Shown here piece after piece: positions 9,270 through 17,967 of a DNA stretch of 55,260 bases (positions are counted from its first letter, which is position 1; each line of letters opens with the position of its first letter). Both the position numbers and the translations under genes were made by a program. The stretch is from an uncultured Clostridia bacterium (GTDB taxonomy: Bacteria > Bacillota > Clostridia > Christensenellales > UBA1242), in NCBI GenBank assembly GCA_947589025.1, contig CANQAY010000001.1, positions 87,419 through 142,678 on the forward strand. Reading direction: 5' to 3'. Under the pieces are notes generated by a model, which ran no database searches, was not told the DNA's origin, and saw only the letters and a program-made list of their open reading frames with translations.

Positions 9270-12200
9270 ATGAAACTAGTTAAAAAGAATTTAAAAATAT
9301 TTTTATTGTTTTTGGCTTTTGCAATTGTAAGTGTTGTTTTTGCAATTAGCCCAATTTTAACCACTGTTCCTATGGTGGAAGCCGCAAATGCACAACAAAT
9401 GCTTAGCATTTTGCAAATTCCTAAAGTGAACAAAACTGTTGACGGCACTAGAGGGGAAAAACTAATTATTCCGCTTTTAAATGCCGACACAAACACATCA
9501 GTTAAAAAGTACACTGTTAGGGTGTATGACACTTCTAACACTCCGCACGATTGCGTGGTTGATGCTTCTAGCACTGAAGTAAGCATAACTAATACTGATT
9601 ACTTTACTTATCATAAAGATCAATCTCAACCTAACAAAGCATCGGAAAATGAAAATGTTAATAAAAATTTCACTATTCCAGCAAATTCTTTGGAATATAA
9701 AGGTTTAACCAAGGGTAATTACGGCATTGTGTATTTTTATGAGGATGAAGGCCGCACCTATTATTCTGATAGATACACCGTTTCGGTTGAAAGTGCTCTT
9801 TACGACCTTGATTTTACAATTATTGATGATGGAAACCCAGATTTTGGCAAAAAACAATTTGTTAGAGAAGAAATGAAGCTAAATGGAGAGGCCGTTAAAT
9901 TGCCTGTTGCATATGTTAAGCAAAAAGGTGATGGCTCTAACGCTGTTATAGCCAAAATTGCTGAACCTACCATGACTTATTATAATGGTCCAACCGATAA
10001 AACTTTAACCGAAGAAGAACAAGGGCGAATATTAGTTAAAGGTGAAGACGGCTGCACTTTTAACCCTATTAAAGAGGGTGTTTATACTTTTACTTATGAA
10101 TATCCAAACGGCAATAAGCCATCCGTATCTAAGGTTATTAGGGTAACTTCAAATTACAAGCAAAAAGATTCTAGCAAATTTTATGCCACTCAGCCAGATT
10201 TAACTTCTTTAAAAGCGGATAATGGCAGCGTTAAACTTGGCTCAACAAATGTTAATTTGCCAGATGTTCACGTTTATGAAGAGGGCAGCACAGCCGAAGT
10301 TGAACACAATGTTGTTAATATTGAAATTTACAACGCAAGCCACCCAGAAATTAAGAAAACTTTAAAGAATAACGATTTCACGTTCGATTTCACAAAAGAG
10401 TTCTTTGAACAATCTAGCTATGATAACATGGCAGGCAGATGGGAAATTGTTTATACAGTTGAAGATTTATATGGCAATCAATTTACAAAATCAGTTTCTT
10501 TAACAATTAAAGACGATGCAACCCCAGAAGTTTACATGGCTTATAACTATGAAGTTGAAAAAGCTGATGGTCAAGATGCAGCAGGTGAAAACCTTTGGGA
10601 AAACGGCAAATTAAACGGCAAATTAAAAGATGCTGGTGCAATTGTTACTGACTTTGCAACCGATTTTAAAAAGGAAATTTATTTAACTGCCAACACCGAT
10701 ATTTATTTCCCAGCAATTTATGCAACCAACTTAACATCCGATTTTAACGAAATGACATTCGTTCGTTATATGGTATCTAACAGCGGCACCTATTATATAG
10801 ATAACCTTGAACGCAACGGCAACCAACTTGTTAAGGTTTCTGATTCAAACATTAACCGCAACGCTTATGGTGAAGGTTTAAATGCTGAAGGCACTGAAGA
10901 TGAAGGGCTAAAAGCAACTGAATCTAAAAATGTAACCACTGGGCAAATGAATAAAGTAACCCGCTTTAAATTTACAAAAGATGCATATGACAAAATTGAA
11001 GACGGGGAAGAGTTTACCTTATACTATTATGCAATTGCTAAAAACGGACAAAGATATTATATTCGTGAATCGGGCAGTGAAGCTTACAAATTTAAAATTT
11101 ATAAAGAAAAATCTGCCAGCGAAGATGCCCCTACCTTAACAATTAACAATGTTACAAACAACACTTCTATTTATTTAGAAGATGAAATGCTAGTAACATT
11201 TACCGCTAAGGATAGCAATTTAAATGATAAATTAAAAACTCAATTGTTCTACTATTATGGCAGCTTAGATGCGGAATCTCAATTAGAGGCAGCATTAACT
11301 GAAACAAATTCAACCAATTATATTGATAGCATGACCTGCAATATTTTGGATGATGACACATTCTTAAAAAATTGGCGCACTAAACTTTCTGGCGGCGAAA
11401 GTGCTGCATTATATAAGGCTAATTTAAATAGCTTTACTGATAGCAGCTTTAAATTTAATTTTGATCATACAGAGAGCAAAACTGGCACAGTTACCCTTGT
11501 TATGGTAACAATTAATGATCAAGGCAAAATTGCATACGCAACAAGAACATTAAATATTATAGACACATCTGACCATGTTGCACCTACTTCAACTGCAACA
11601 TATAGTGGTGATGCTGGTTGGTCTGAGTCTGTTTCTCATGCAACTAAAAAATTTAAACAAGCTGAAGCAATAGCTTTGCCAGAAGTAACATTTAATGACG
11701 CTAGCAAACTTTCGTTAGAAGTTTACTATTATGTTACTGATACTGACGGCAACATTGTTAGTTCTTATGCTTCGCCTGAAAGTAATGGTGAATCGATTTA
11801 CGATTTAACAACTAATAAAATTCAAAACATTCAAATAACCCCAATGAGGGATGGCGTATATTATGTTGTTTATGTTGCAACTGATATGGTTAACAACTCT
11901 ACAATGAGATATTTCACCTTCACTGTGGAGGATGACTCTAAGCCACAACTTCACGTTGAAGTAATTCGCCCAGATGGGGAAGAAGTTAATTCCGAAGGCA
12001 CAATAACTGCCCCTGTTGGCACAAAATTCACTTTTGTTACAAACGCAACAGACAAAAATGGCAACGATGCTAGCTCATTAGTTACCTTTGAAGATCCTAA
12101 AGTTAAAGGCACCGGATATAAAATACACCCTAACTCAACTTACGAATTAACTCAAGAGGGTGACTATTTATTCACATTTAATGCTAAATATACTGAATCG

Positions 12201-13184
12201 GGCATAGCTGCTGACTCTGTTACAATTAAAATTACAATAACAGCTCCTGCTGAAATTCAGTTTGATGACTTAGATAAAGTTTCTTTCACTGACGCTTACA
12301 GCAAGGGCGATACCGTGTTCATTCAAAGTGTAAGCGCTAAATTGGGCAACAAAAATGCAACCGTTCACCCAGAAGTTACCGTTGATATTTCTGGTGGCAA
12401 AAAGGGGCAAAAAGTTGAACTAACACCTGCAATGCAAGGCGAAAATGAAGGATGGCAATTTACCATTGATGAAGAAAATGCCGTTTACCACATTGTTTAT
12501 GTTGCCGAAATGGACGATAGCGAAGATACTAAAACTTCTCAATCCTTTGATATTAAAGTTGGCGATAATAAAGAAAAACCAACCATCACAGTTTCTGCTG
12601 ACAGCGAAGCTGCACTTACTAAAGACATTGAATTTGACGGAACAACAATTGAATATACCTTAACTTTGGATAAGGTTAACAAAAAGTTGTTTGTTAAAGC
12701 TGTTGCAGGCAACAAAACAATTATTGATAGCATTGACCTTGGCTTGGTTTTAAGCGACCTTGACGATAAGGGCGTTGAAACTTCGGTAAGCAATTTGTGG
12801 AATAACTTAACCTTTGAACTAAGGAATGCAGATAACACATTATCTCCTGTTGACGAAAATACGGATGAGGGTTATAAAACTTACAACATCACCGCAACTG
12901 GCGAGTATACTATTAGGCTTGTTACTCACGATCAAACTCCTAATGAGTCGTTACCTTACGAAATTAAGTTTAACGTAAATCAAAAGGCAGAAGTATCTCA
13001 CATTAACGACACAGTTGTTGGCATTGTGTTAATTGTAATTTCATTAGTTGTGCTTGTTGGTGTAATTTTGTTCTTCACTTTCACCGGCAAAAAGGGCGGA
13101 AGCAAAAAGGGCAAAAACAAATCAACTAAAAAAGAAACAACAGAAACTAATGTAGAAACTGACAATTCTAACGATGTTGAATAA
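9270..13184 (+). CDS. large surface protein with repeated Ig-like modules and C-terminal membrane anchor (1304 aa)
   Basis: The start at 9270 is chosen because TAGGAGA precedes it and the promoter lies just upstream. Residues 1-39 form a signal peptide with a long hydrophobic core and a likely cut after VEA. The ectodomain contains repeated beta-sandwich modules. Their recurring ends are visible as WEIVYTVEDLYGNQF (about 388), VYYVVYVATDMVNNS (about 860), YHIVYVAEMDDSED (about 1072) and YTIRLVTHDQTPNE (about 1211), often followed by a DD(A/S)xP linker, as in bacterial Ig-like or HYR-type repeats. A single membrane helix sits near 1248-1272, then a Lys-rich and Ser/Thr-rich cytoplasmic tail. 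There is no LPXTG signal. The role is likely adhesion or envelope structure. Binding partner unknown. Confidence 0.85.
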   Translation: MKLVKKNLKIFLLFLAFAIVSVVFAISPILTTVPMVEAANAQQMLSILQIPKVNKTVDGTRGEKLIIPLLNADTNTSVKKYTVRVYDTSNTPHDCVVDASSTEVSITNTDYFTYHKDQSQPNKASENENVNKNFTIPANSLEYKGLTKGNYGIVYFYEDEGRTYYSDRYTVSVESALYDLDFTIIDDGNPDFGKKQFVREEMKLNGEAVKLPVAYVKQKGDGSNAVIAKIAEPTMTYYNGPTDKTLTEEEQGRILVKGEDGCTFNPIKEGVYTFTYEYPNGNKPSVSKVIRVTSNYKQKDSSKFYATQPDLTSLKADNGSVKLGSTNVNLPDVHVYEEGSTAEVEHNVVNIEIYNASHPEIKKTLKNNDFTFDFTKEFFEQSSYDNMAGRWEIVYTVEDLYGNQFTKSVSLTIKDDATPEVYMAYNYEVEKADGQDAAGENLWENGKLNGKLKDAGAIVTDFATDFKKEIYLTANTDIYFPAIYATNLTSDFNEMTFVRYMVSNSGTYYIDNLERNGNQLVKVSDSNINRNAYGEGLNAEGTEDEGLKATESKNVTTGQMNKVTRFKFTKDAYDKIEDGEEFTLYYYAIAKNGQRYYIRESGSEAYKFKIYKEKSASEDAPTLTINNVTNNTSIYLEDEMLVTFTAKDSNLNDKLKTQLFYYYGSLDAESQLEAALTETNSTNYIDSMTCNILDDDTFLKNWRTKLSGGESAALYKANLNSFTDSSFKFNFDHTESKTGTVTLVMVTINDQGKIAYATRTLNIIDTSDHVAPTSTATYSGDAGWSESVSHATKKFKQAEAIALPEVTFNDASKLSLEVYYYVTDTDGNIVSSYASPESNGESIYDLTTNKIQNIQITPMRDGVYYVVYVATDMVNNSTMRYFTFTVEDDSKPQLHVEVIRPDGEEVNSEGTITAPVGTKFTFVTNATDKNGNDASSLVTFEDPKVKGTGYKIHPNSTYELTQEGDYLFTFNAKYTESGIAADSVTIKITITAPAEIQFDDLDKVSFTDAYSKGDTVFIQSVSAKLGNKNATVHPEVTVDISGGKKGQKVELTPAMQGENEGWQFTIDEENAVYHIVYVAEMDDSEDTKTSQSFDIKVGDNKEKPTITVSADSEAALTKDIEFDGTTIEYTLTLDKVNKKLFVKAVAGNKTIIDSIDLGLVLSDLDDKGVETSVSNLWNNLTFELRNADNTLSPVDENTDEGYKTYNITATGEYTIRLVTHDQTPNESLPYEIKFNVNQKAEVSHINDTVVGIVLIVISLVVLVGVILFFTFTGKKGGSKKGKNKSTKKETTETNVETDNSNDVE

Positions 13185-13185
13185 T

Positions 13186-13214
13186 AAAAAAGTTGCTTAA
13201 AGCAACTTTTTTTT
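13186..13214. terminator. bidirectional terminator between the surface-protein gene and uvrB
   Basis: AGTTGCT (13191-13197) pairs with AGCAACT (13201-13207), extended by an A-tract before and a T-tract after. The symmetrical A/T flanks let it serve both convergent genes; its right end overlaps the uvrB stop codon. Confidence 0.85.
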
Positions 13215-15168
13215 ATTTTAATTTGCGTTTTAATTTTGCAATCTCTTCCCTTAAAGTTATGGCAGTTTCAAAATCTAACTGGCTGGCGGCGGTGTTCATC
13301 ATGCCTTTTAATTGTTCAATCTTTTTAGTTATATCTTGTTTGGTTAATTTATCTTCAGGTGCATCAATTGTAATTTTTAAGCTATCCACAACCTTCTTTT
13401 TAATTGTTGTTGGCTTAACATGATGCTCTTCGTTATATTTTTGCTGTTTTTCACGCCTTCTGTTCGTTTCATCAATGGCTTGGCGCATGCTGTCGGTAAT
13501 ATTGTCCGCATACATTATAACCTTGCTTTCGCTGTTGCGCGCCGCACGGCCAATAATTTGAATTAAGGATGTGGCGCTGCGCAAAAAGCCCTCTTTATCC
13601 GCATCCAAAATGGCAACAAGCGTTACTTCGGGCAAATCTAACCCTTCACGTAACAAGTTTATGCCAATAAGCACGTCAAATTCGTCACTTCTAAGTTCGT
13701 TTAAAATTTTAACGCGCTCCAAGGTGTCAATATCGCTATGCAAATATTTAACTCTTACGCCGTTTTCACCAAAATAGTTGCACAAATCTTCTGCCATCTT
13801 TTTAGTTAGGGTGGTTACAAGCACTTTGCCGCCTTTTGCCGTGGCTTTTTTAATTTCGTCCGACAAATTGTCCACCTGGCCATTGCTTGGGCGCACATCC
13901 ACAATAGGGTCTAACAAATAGGTTGGGCGGATAACTTGCTCAACCACATTGCCGGCTTGTTTTAGTTCATATTCATTTGGCGTGGCGGAAACATAAATAA
14001 CTTGGCCAATTCGGTTGTTAAATTCTTCAAAATTTAATGGTCGGTTATCATAGGCGCTTGGCAACCTAAAACCATAATCCACCAAGCTGGTTTTTCGTGC
14101 TCTATCCCCATTAAACATGCCTCGCACTTGGGGTAGGGTTATGTGGCTTTCATCCACAAACAGCAAAAACCCATTTGGGAAATAATCCAACAATGTGTAG
14201 GGTGGCTCGCCCGGTTTTCTCCCATCAAAATAGCGGGAATAATTTTCAATGCCCGAACAATAACCCATTTCTTGCATCATTTCAAGGTCATAATTCGTGC
14301 GCTCTTTAATGCGTTGCGCCTCTATATATTTGCCTTGTTTGGTAAACCACTCTTCCCGCTCTTTTGCGTCAACCCTAATTTGGTCCAGCGCGGTGTTAAG
14401 TTTTTCACTGCCCACGGCATAGTGGCTGGCAGGGAAAATGGAAACGTGTTTTAATCTATCAATAACCTTGCCGGTTATAACTTCAAATTCACTAATATTT
14501 TCAATTTCATCATCAAAAAATTCAACCCTAATTGCAATTTCACTTCTGTCGGCAGGAAAAATATCAACAACATCGCCATGCGCACGGAATGTTGCACGCT
14601 GAAAATCGATATCGTTGCGCTCATATTGTATGTTAATAAGTTTGTGTATTAACTCCTCACGTTTAAGTTTATCCCCAACGCGTAGGGAGATGTGCAAATC
14701 CAAAAATTCTTTTGGCGCACCCAAACCGTAAATGCACGAAACGGATGCAACAACAATGGTGTCACTTCGCTCCAACAAACTGCTAGTGGCACTAAGGCGA
14801 AGTTTATCAATTTCGTCATTAACGCTCATGTCTTTTTCTATATATGTATCACTGGAAACTATATACGCTTCAGGCTGATAATAATCGTAATAAGAAACAA
14901 AAAATTCCACCCGATTGTTAGGAAAAAACTCCCTAAACTCATTGCACAATTGCGCTGCCAAAGTTTTGTTGTGCGCCAGCACAAGGGTGGGGCGGTTAAG
15001 TTGGGCAATAACATTTGCCATTGTAAATGTTTTGCCGCTGCCAGTAACGCCTTTTAAAACTTGCGCAGTTAAGCCGTCTTTAACACCCTCAACAAGCGAG
15101 GCAATTGCTTCGGGTTGGTCCCCAGTTGGCTTATATTTAGATTTTAATTCAAACTTTCTAAATTCCAT
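13213..15168 (-). CDS. uvrB: excinuclease ABC subunit B
   Basis: UvrB is the helicase-like damage-verification subunit of nucleotide excision repair. It is loaded by UvrA and then recruits UvrC. The 651 residues include Walker A GVTGSGKT (about 40), the DNA-threading beta-hairpin [11 protein letters not shown] (about 92), the DEAD-like box VDESH (about 335), helicase motifs VSATP and QIIGRAARN, and a C-terminal UVR motif ([14 protein letters not shown], about 630). The start lies 6 nt after the stop of the small gene upstream, so it is the third gene of a minus-strand operon. uvrA is not adjacent: it sits beyond pepF on the other strand. No recognisable CGAAC-type SOS box was found upstream. 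Confidence 0.98.
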   Translation of the reverse strand: MEFRKFELKSKYKPTGDQPEAIASLVEGVKDGLTAQVLKGVTGSGKTFTMANVIAQLNRPTLVLAHNKTLAAQLCNEFREFFPNNRVEFFVSYYDYYQPEAYIVSSDTYIEKDMSVNDEIDKLRLSATSSLLERSDTIVVASVSCIYGLGAPKEFLDLHISLRVGDKLKREELIHKLINIQYERNDIDFQRATFRAHGDVVDIFPADRSEIAIRVEFFDDEIENISEFEVITGKVIDRLKHVSIFPASHYAVGSEKLNTALDQIRVDAKEREEWFTKQGKYIEAQRIKERTNYDLEMMQEMGYCSGIENYSRYFDGRKPGEPPYTLLDYFPNGFLLFVDESHITLPQVRGMFNGDRARKTSLVDYGFRLPSAYDNRPLNFEEFNNRIGQVIYVSATPNEYELKQAGNVVEQVIRPTYLLDPIVDVRPSNGQVDNLSDEIKKATAKGGKVLVTTLTKKMAEDLCNYFGENGVRVKYLHSDIDTLERVKILNELRSDEFDVLIGINLLREGLDLPEVTLVAILDADKEGFLRSATSLIQIIGRAARNSESKVIMYADNITDSMRQAIDETNRRREKQQKYNEEHHVKPTTIKKKVVDSLKITIDAPEDKLTKQDITKKIEQLKGMMNTAASQLDFETAITLREEIAKLKRKLK

Positions 15169-15174
15169 AATTGC

Positions 15175-15534
15175 CTACTTTAAAATTAATTTAATAATAA
15201 CACCAATAATTGCACCCACTGCGGCAAAAAGGCAGGTGCGGCCAAACAGCAACCAAAAATTGCGCTTGTTGTTGCTTAACTCCCTATGAAAGCCCTCACC
15301 TTTAATTTTTAGTGAAACACAGTAAACTGGGCTGCCCTTTTTATCAGATTTAAAAAGTTCAATGTAATTATCGTAACTTAAATTTGTCATAATCTTTTCA
15401 AGTTCTTCGGGGTAAATTACATATCTATCAGCAACAAATGAAATAATATCACGTGGGGAAACAAGGCAAGATTTTTTGCCCTGACATTTTTGATAAACAT
15501 ATTCCATTACATACTTTTCTTTAAAAGTTAACAT
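15175..15534 (-). CDS. small membrane protein with winged-helix-like N-terminus, paralogue B (119 aa)
   Basis: The start is set at 15534, where AAGGAAAA precedes ATG; a longer frame would run into the upstream gene. Residues 1-80 contain a helix-turn-helix-like pattern (SPRDIISFVADRY then PEELEKIMTNLSYDNYIEL) followed by a strand pair (VYCVSLKIKGEGF), which resembles a winged-helix fold. Residues about 92-118 form one membrane helix at the C-terminus. The neighbouring upstream gene encodes a paralogue with the same order. The stop is 6 nt before uvrB, so these three genes probably form one transcript. The fold call is by eye; DNA binding is not proven. Confidence 0.7.
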   Translation of the reverse strand: MLTFKEKYVMEYVYQKCQGKKSCLVSPRDIISFVADRYVIYPEELEKIMTNLSYDNYIELFKSDKKGSPVYCVSLKIKGEGFHRELSNNKRNFWLLFGRTCLFAAVGAIIGVIIKLILK

Positions 15535-15542
15535 AGTTTTCC

Positions 15543-15908
15543 TTAAATTAAATAAAAGAATATAAACAGCGCAAGCATTGTGCCAACAAAGGATGCAAGG
15601 GCAACAAACAAATAGGTTAGCCAATTGTTATTAGATTTTTTGGACCTGTTTTTGCCTGTTTCTTGTTCCAAATAAATGCGGGCCTTTGGTAAAAGGGAAT
15701 AACAGTAAGTGCTTTCTTCACTAAATTTAATGTTGATGTATTGTTGGCTTTCTAAATAGCTCATAATTTGCTTAATGCCGTCAACATCATATTGAGATTT
15801 TGCCGCCAAACTATTTAAAATATCATCAACAGTTATAACCTTATAAGCATTGCCTTCACTTATTTTATTAAGCACCTTTAAAACGGCATGAGTTTTTTTA
15901 TCTAACAT
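15543..15908 (-). CDS. small membrane protein with winged-helix-like N-terminus, paralogue A (121 aa)
   Basis: First gene of the uvrB operon. TAGGAG precedes the ATG. The N-terminal 75 residues align with paralogue B: TVDDILNSLAAKS and DGIKQIMSYLESQQYINI match PRDIISFVADRY and EELEKIMTNLSYDNYIEL, and both then have a Y-C-x-S-L strand. After a basic linker (GKNRSKKSNNN) comes one hydrophobic helix (about 96-120) that reaches the C-terminus. This suggests an inner-face membrane-tethered winged-helix domain. Function is unknown. The gap to paralogue B is 8 bp. Confidence 0.7.
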   Translation of the reverse strand: MLDKKTHAVLKVLNKISEGNAYKVITVDDILNSLAAKSQYDVDGIKQIMSYLESQQYINIKFSEESTYCYSLLPKARIYLEQETGKNRSKKSNNNWLTYLFVALASFVGTMLALFIFFYLI

Positions 15909-15920
15909 AAATACTCCTAT

Positions 15921-15949
15921 ATTATATCATTTAGAAATATTTTTTGCAA
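15921..15949 (-). promoter_or_regulatory. SigA-type promoter for the uvrB operon
   Basis: On the minus strand TTGCAA (15949-15944), a 17-nt spacer and TATAAT (15926-15921), with the ATG of paralogue A 12 nt after the -10. The 5' leader is therefore very short, yet a TAGGAG site fits in it. Confidence 0.7.
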
Positions 15950-16046
15950 TCTTTTAATAATTATTTGTGTTGGCAATATCTAAAATTTGTAATTTATTAC
16001 AAAAAATTTAAAAATTTTTGCGTTTTTATTAAAAATTTATAAAATT

Positions 16047-17807
16047 TTAGCAATTTTTATATTCATTTAACTTTTCTTTAATAAAATTAAACGCAATTTC
16101 AAATGGCTCATCCGTTGTTAAATCTATATCAATATATTTTAAAATTTCCATAAAACTTTTGTTTGTGCCGTTTTTCAAAAATTCAATATATTTTTTGCTG
16201 TAAGCTTTATCTTTAAGCAGTTTACTTACAATTGCAATGGCAGTTATCATGCCAGTGGAGTAACTGTAAACATAATAAGGGCGGTAGAAGTGCGGCACGC
16301 GGGACCAGTGATATTTTGCGCAATCTGGGATAACAAGTGAGTTGGCGTAATATTTTTTTAGCAAATCATGATATTTATTATTTAAATCATCATAAGTTAT
16401 GGGCGTTTCATTTTCAACGCTTGTGTGCACAAAAACTTCCCACTCAGTGTAAAGTGTTTGGCTAAACACAGTAGAATTAAATCTATCTAACAACTGGAAC
16501 AAATAATATTCCTTATCCTTAGGTTTGCAGGTGTTTATCATATACACGCTAAGTAAAATTTCATTAACCGTGCTGGCAATTTCGGCAAGCGGAATAATTA
16601 CATCTGCTTTTTGTTCTGGCTGAGCAGACATAAAGTAAACACTATTAATGCAGTGGCCCATTTCGTGTGCTAGTGTGGAAACGCTATCGTAATCAAACGT
16701 CCAGTTCATTAAAATTATAGGTTTGGCACCATAAACATGAGTAGAGTAGCCACCGTTTGCCTTGTTTTTGTTTGGCATATAGTCAATAGATTTATCATTA
16801 AGCTTAAGTTTTACCTTTTCAATATATTCACTGCCAAGTGGGGCAAGCGCACTTAACACAATTTGCTGTGCCTTTTCCACACTAATTTTGCCGCCTATCT
16901 TTTTATCCTCATATAAATCATAAATTGCAAAATCTTTTAGCCCACTCTTTTTGGCTGCCGTTTTAACAAAATTTTGCAAAACGTTTAAATTTTTATTAAT
17001 TTCTGCAATATTTTTATCAAAAACCGCCTTAGGAATATCCTTTTTTGTTAAAGATTGTTCAAGTTGGCTTTTATAGTGTCTTAGTTTACAAAAATCAAAA
17101 TCGCTTTCCATATCCCCAAGCAAAAGGGATGCAAAAGTTTTGTTAAATTTTTTATAGCCATTGTACATGGATAAATATGCATTTTTCCTTAAAACCCTAT
17201 CTAAAGAAGAAACGCATTCTACATAACTTGCGTTATCAATTTTATGCGCCTTGCCTTTGCCGTCCAGTGCGTCTTCAAATGTCAGTTCGCTATCCGTAAT
17301 TATGTCATAAATGTCACTGTTTTCATTAAAAGATTTATTTAATTTTGCAATAACATCATTTGTTTTTTCATCTATTTTGTGCGGTTTAAATTTTATAATA
17401 TCTCTAAAAAAATTATTATATTCACTAAATTTTTTGTCTTCTAAAAGTGATCGCAAATATTCATCTTTTAATTCATACAACTGTGGCATAACAAATGCGG
17501 TGGCCTGCCTATATTTTGAAAGGGCGTTAGTTAGCCTTGTGCTTAACTTTAAAATTTGAGTGTTGCTGTTATCCTCACTAATTGTGTTAAAAATGTAATA
17601 TTGCAATTTTTCTATTGCATTTTCTTCCTTTTTGTATTTAAAAAGATATTCATATAATTTTTGCTTATCTCCAAATTTGCCGCTATATGTTGGCAAAACT
17701 TTTGTCAGTTTTTCAATGTATGCAAAAACTTTTTCAATTTCCTCATCCGTTTTAAAAAGTTCTAAATCCCATTTATATTTATCTTCAATTTGGCTTCTTA
17801 ATTTCAT
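16047..17807 (-). CDS. pepF: M3-family oligoendopeptidase F
   Basis: PepF is a cytosolic zinc metallopeptidase that cuts oligopeptides of moderate length. The start at 17807 is preceded by GGAGG; an upstream in-frame ATG lacks a site. The 586 residues match the M3B group (about 600). The zinc motif HEMGH lies at about 381-385 in LAHEMGHCINSVYF, with the third ligand region EIASTVNE downstream, and the C-terminal SRVPHFYRPYYVYSYSTG stretch is the conserved substrate-contact segment of this family. It is monocistronic on the minus strand, divergent from uvrA across a shared 160-bp promoter region. Confidence 0.93.
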   Translation of the reverse strand: MKLRSQIEDKYKWDLELFKTDEEIEKVFAYIEKLTKVLPTYSGKFGDKQKLYEYLFKYKKEENAIEKLQYYIFNTISEDNSNTQILKLSTRLTNALSKYRQATAFVMPQLYELKDEYLRSLLEDKKFSEYNNFFRDIIKFKPHKIDEKTNDVIAKLNKSFNENSDIYDIITDSELTFEDALDGKGKAHKIDNASYVECVSSLDRVLRKNAYLSMYNGYKKFNKTFASLLLGDMESDFDFCKLRHYKSQLEQSLTKKDIPKAVFDKNIAEINKNLNVLQNFVKTAAKKSGLKDFAIYDLYEDKKIGGKISVEKAQQIVLSALAPLGSEYIEKVKLKLNDKSIDYMPNKNKANGGYSTHVYGAKPIILMNWTFDYDSVSTLAHEMGHCINSVYFMSAQPEQKADVIIPLAEIASTVNEILLSVYMINTCKPKDKEYYLFQLLDRFNSTVFSQTLYTEWEVFVHTSVENETPITYDDLNNKYHDLLKKYYANSLVIPDCAKYHWSRVPHFYRPYYVYSYSTGMITAIAIVSKLLKDKAYSKKYIEFLKNGTNKSFMEILKYIDIDLTTDEPFEIAFNFIKEKLNEYKNC

Positions 17808-17823
17808 AATTCCTCCAACAAAT

Positions 17824-17852
17824 ATTTTAATTTTTATTTTTAATTTAGTCAA
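17824..17852 (-). promoter_or_regulatory. SigA-type promoter for pepF
   Basis: Minus strand: TTGACT (17852-17847), a 17-nt spacer, TAAAAT (17829-17824). The start codon of pepF follows 16 nt later. Confidence 0.65.
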
Positions 17853-17897
17853 CACATTTATAGATTGTAAAAACAAAAAAAATTAAATTAAATACAG

Positions 17898-17926
17898 TTG
17901 AAAAATGTAAAATTTTTTGTTATAAT
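17898..17926 (+). promoter_or_regulatory. SigA-type promoter for uvrA
   Basis: TTGAAA (17898-17903), a 17-nt spacer, TATAAT (17921-17926). Back-to-back with the pepF promoter. Confidence 0.75.
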
Positions 17927-17967
17927 TATAAATGAACTTTTTTTAGGGCACAATTGTTGGAGGAAAT

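Noticed and set aside
15909..15960. LexA (SOS) box controlling the uvrB operon
   Set aside because: No CGAAC-N4-GTTCG-type sequence is present near the promoter.
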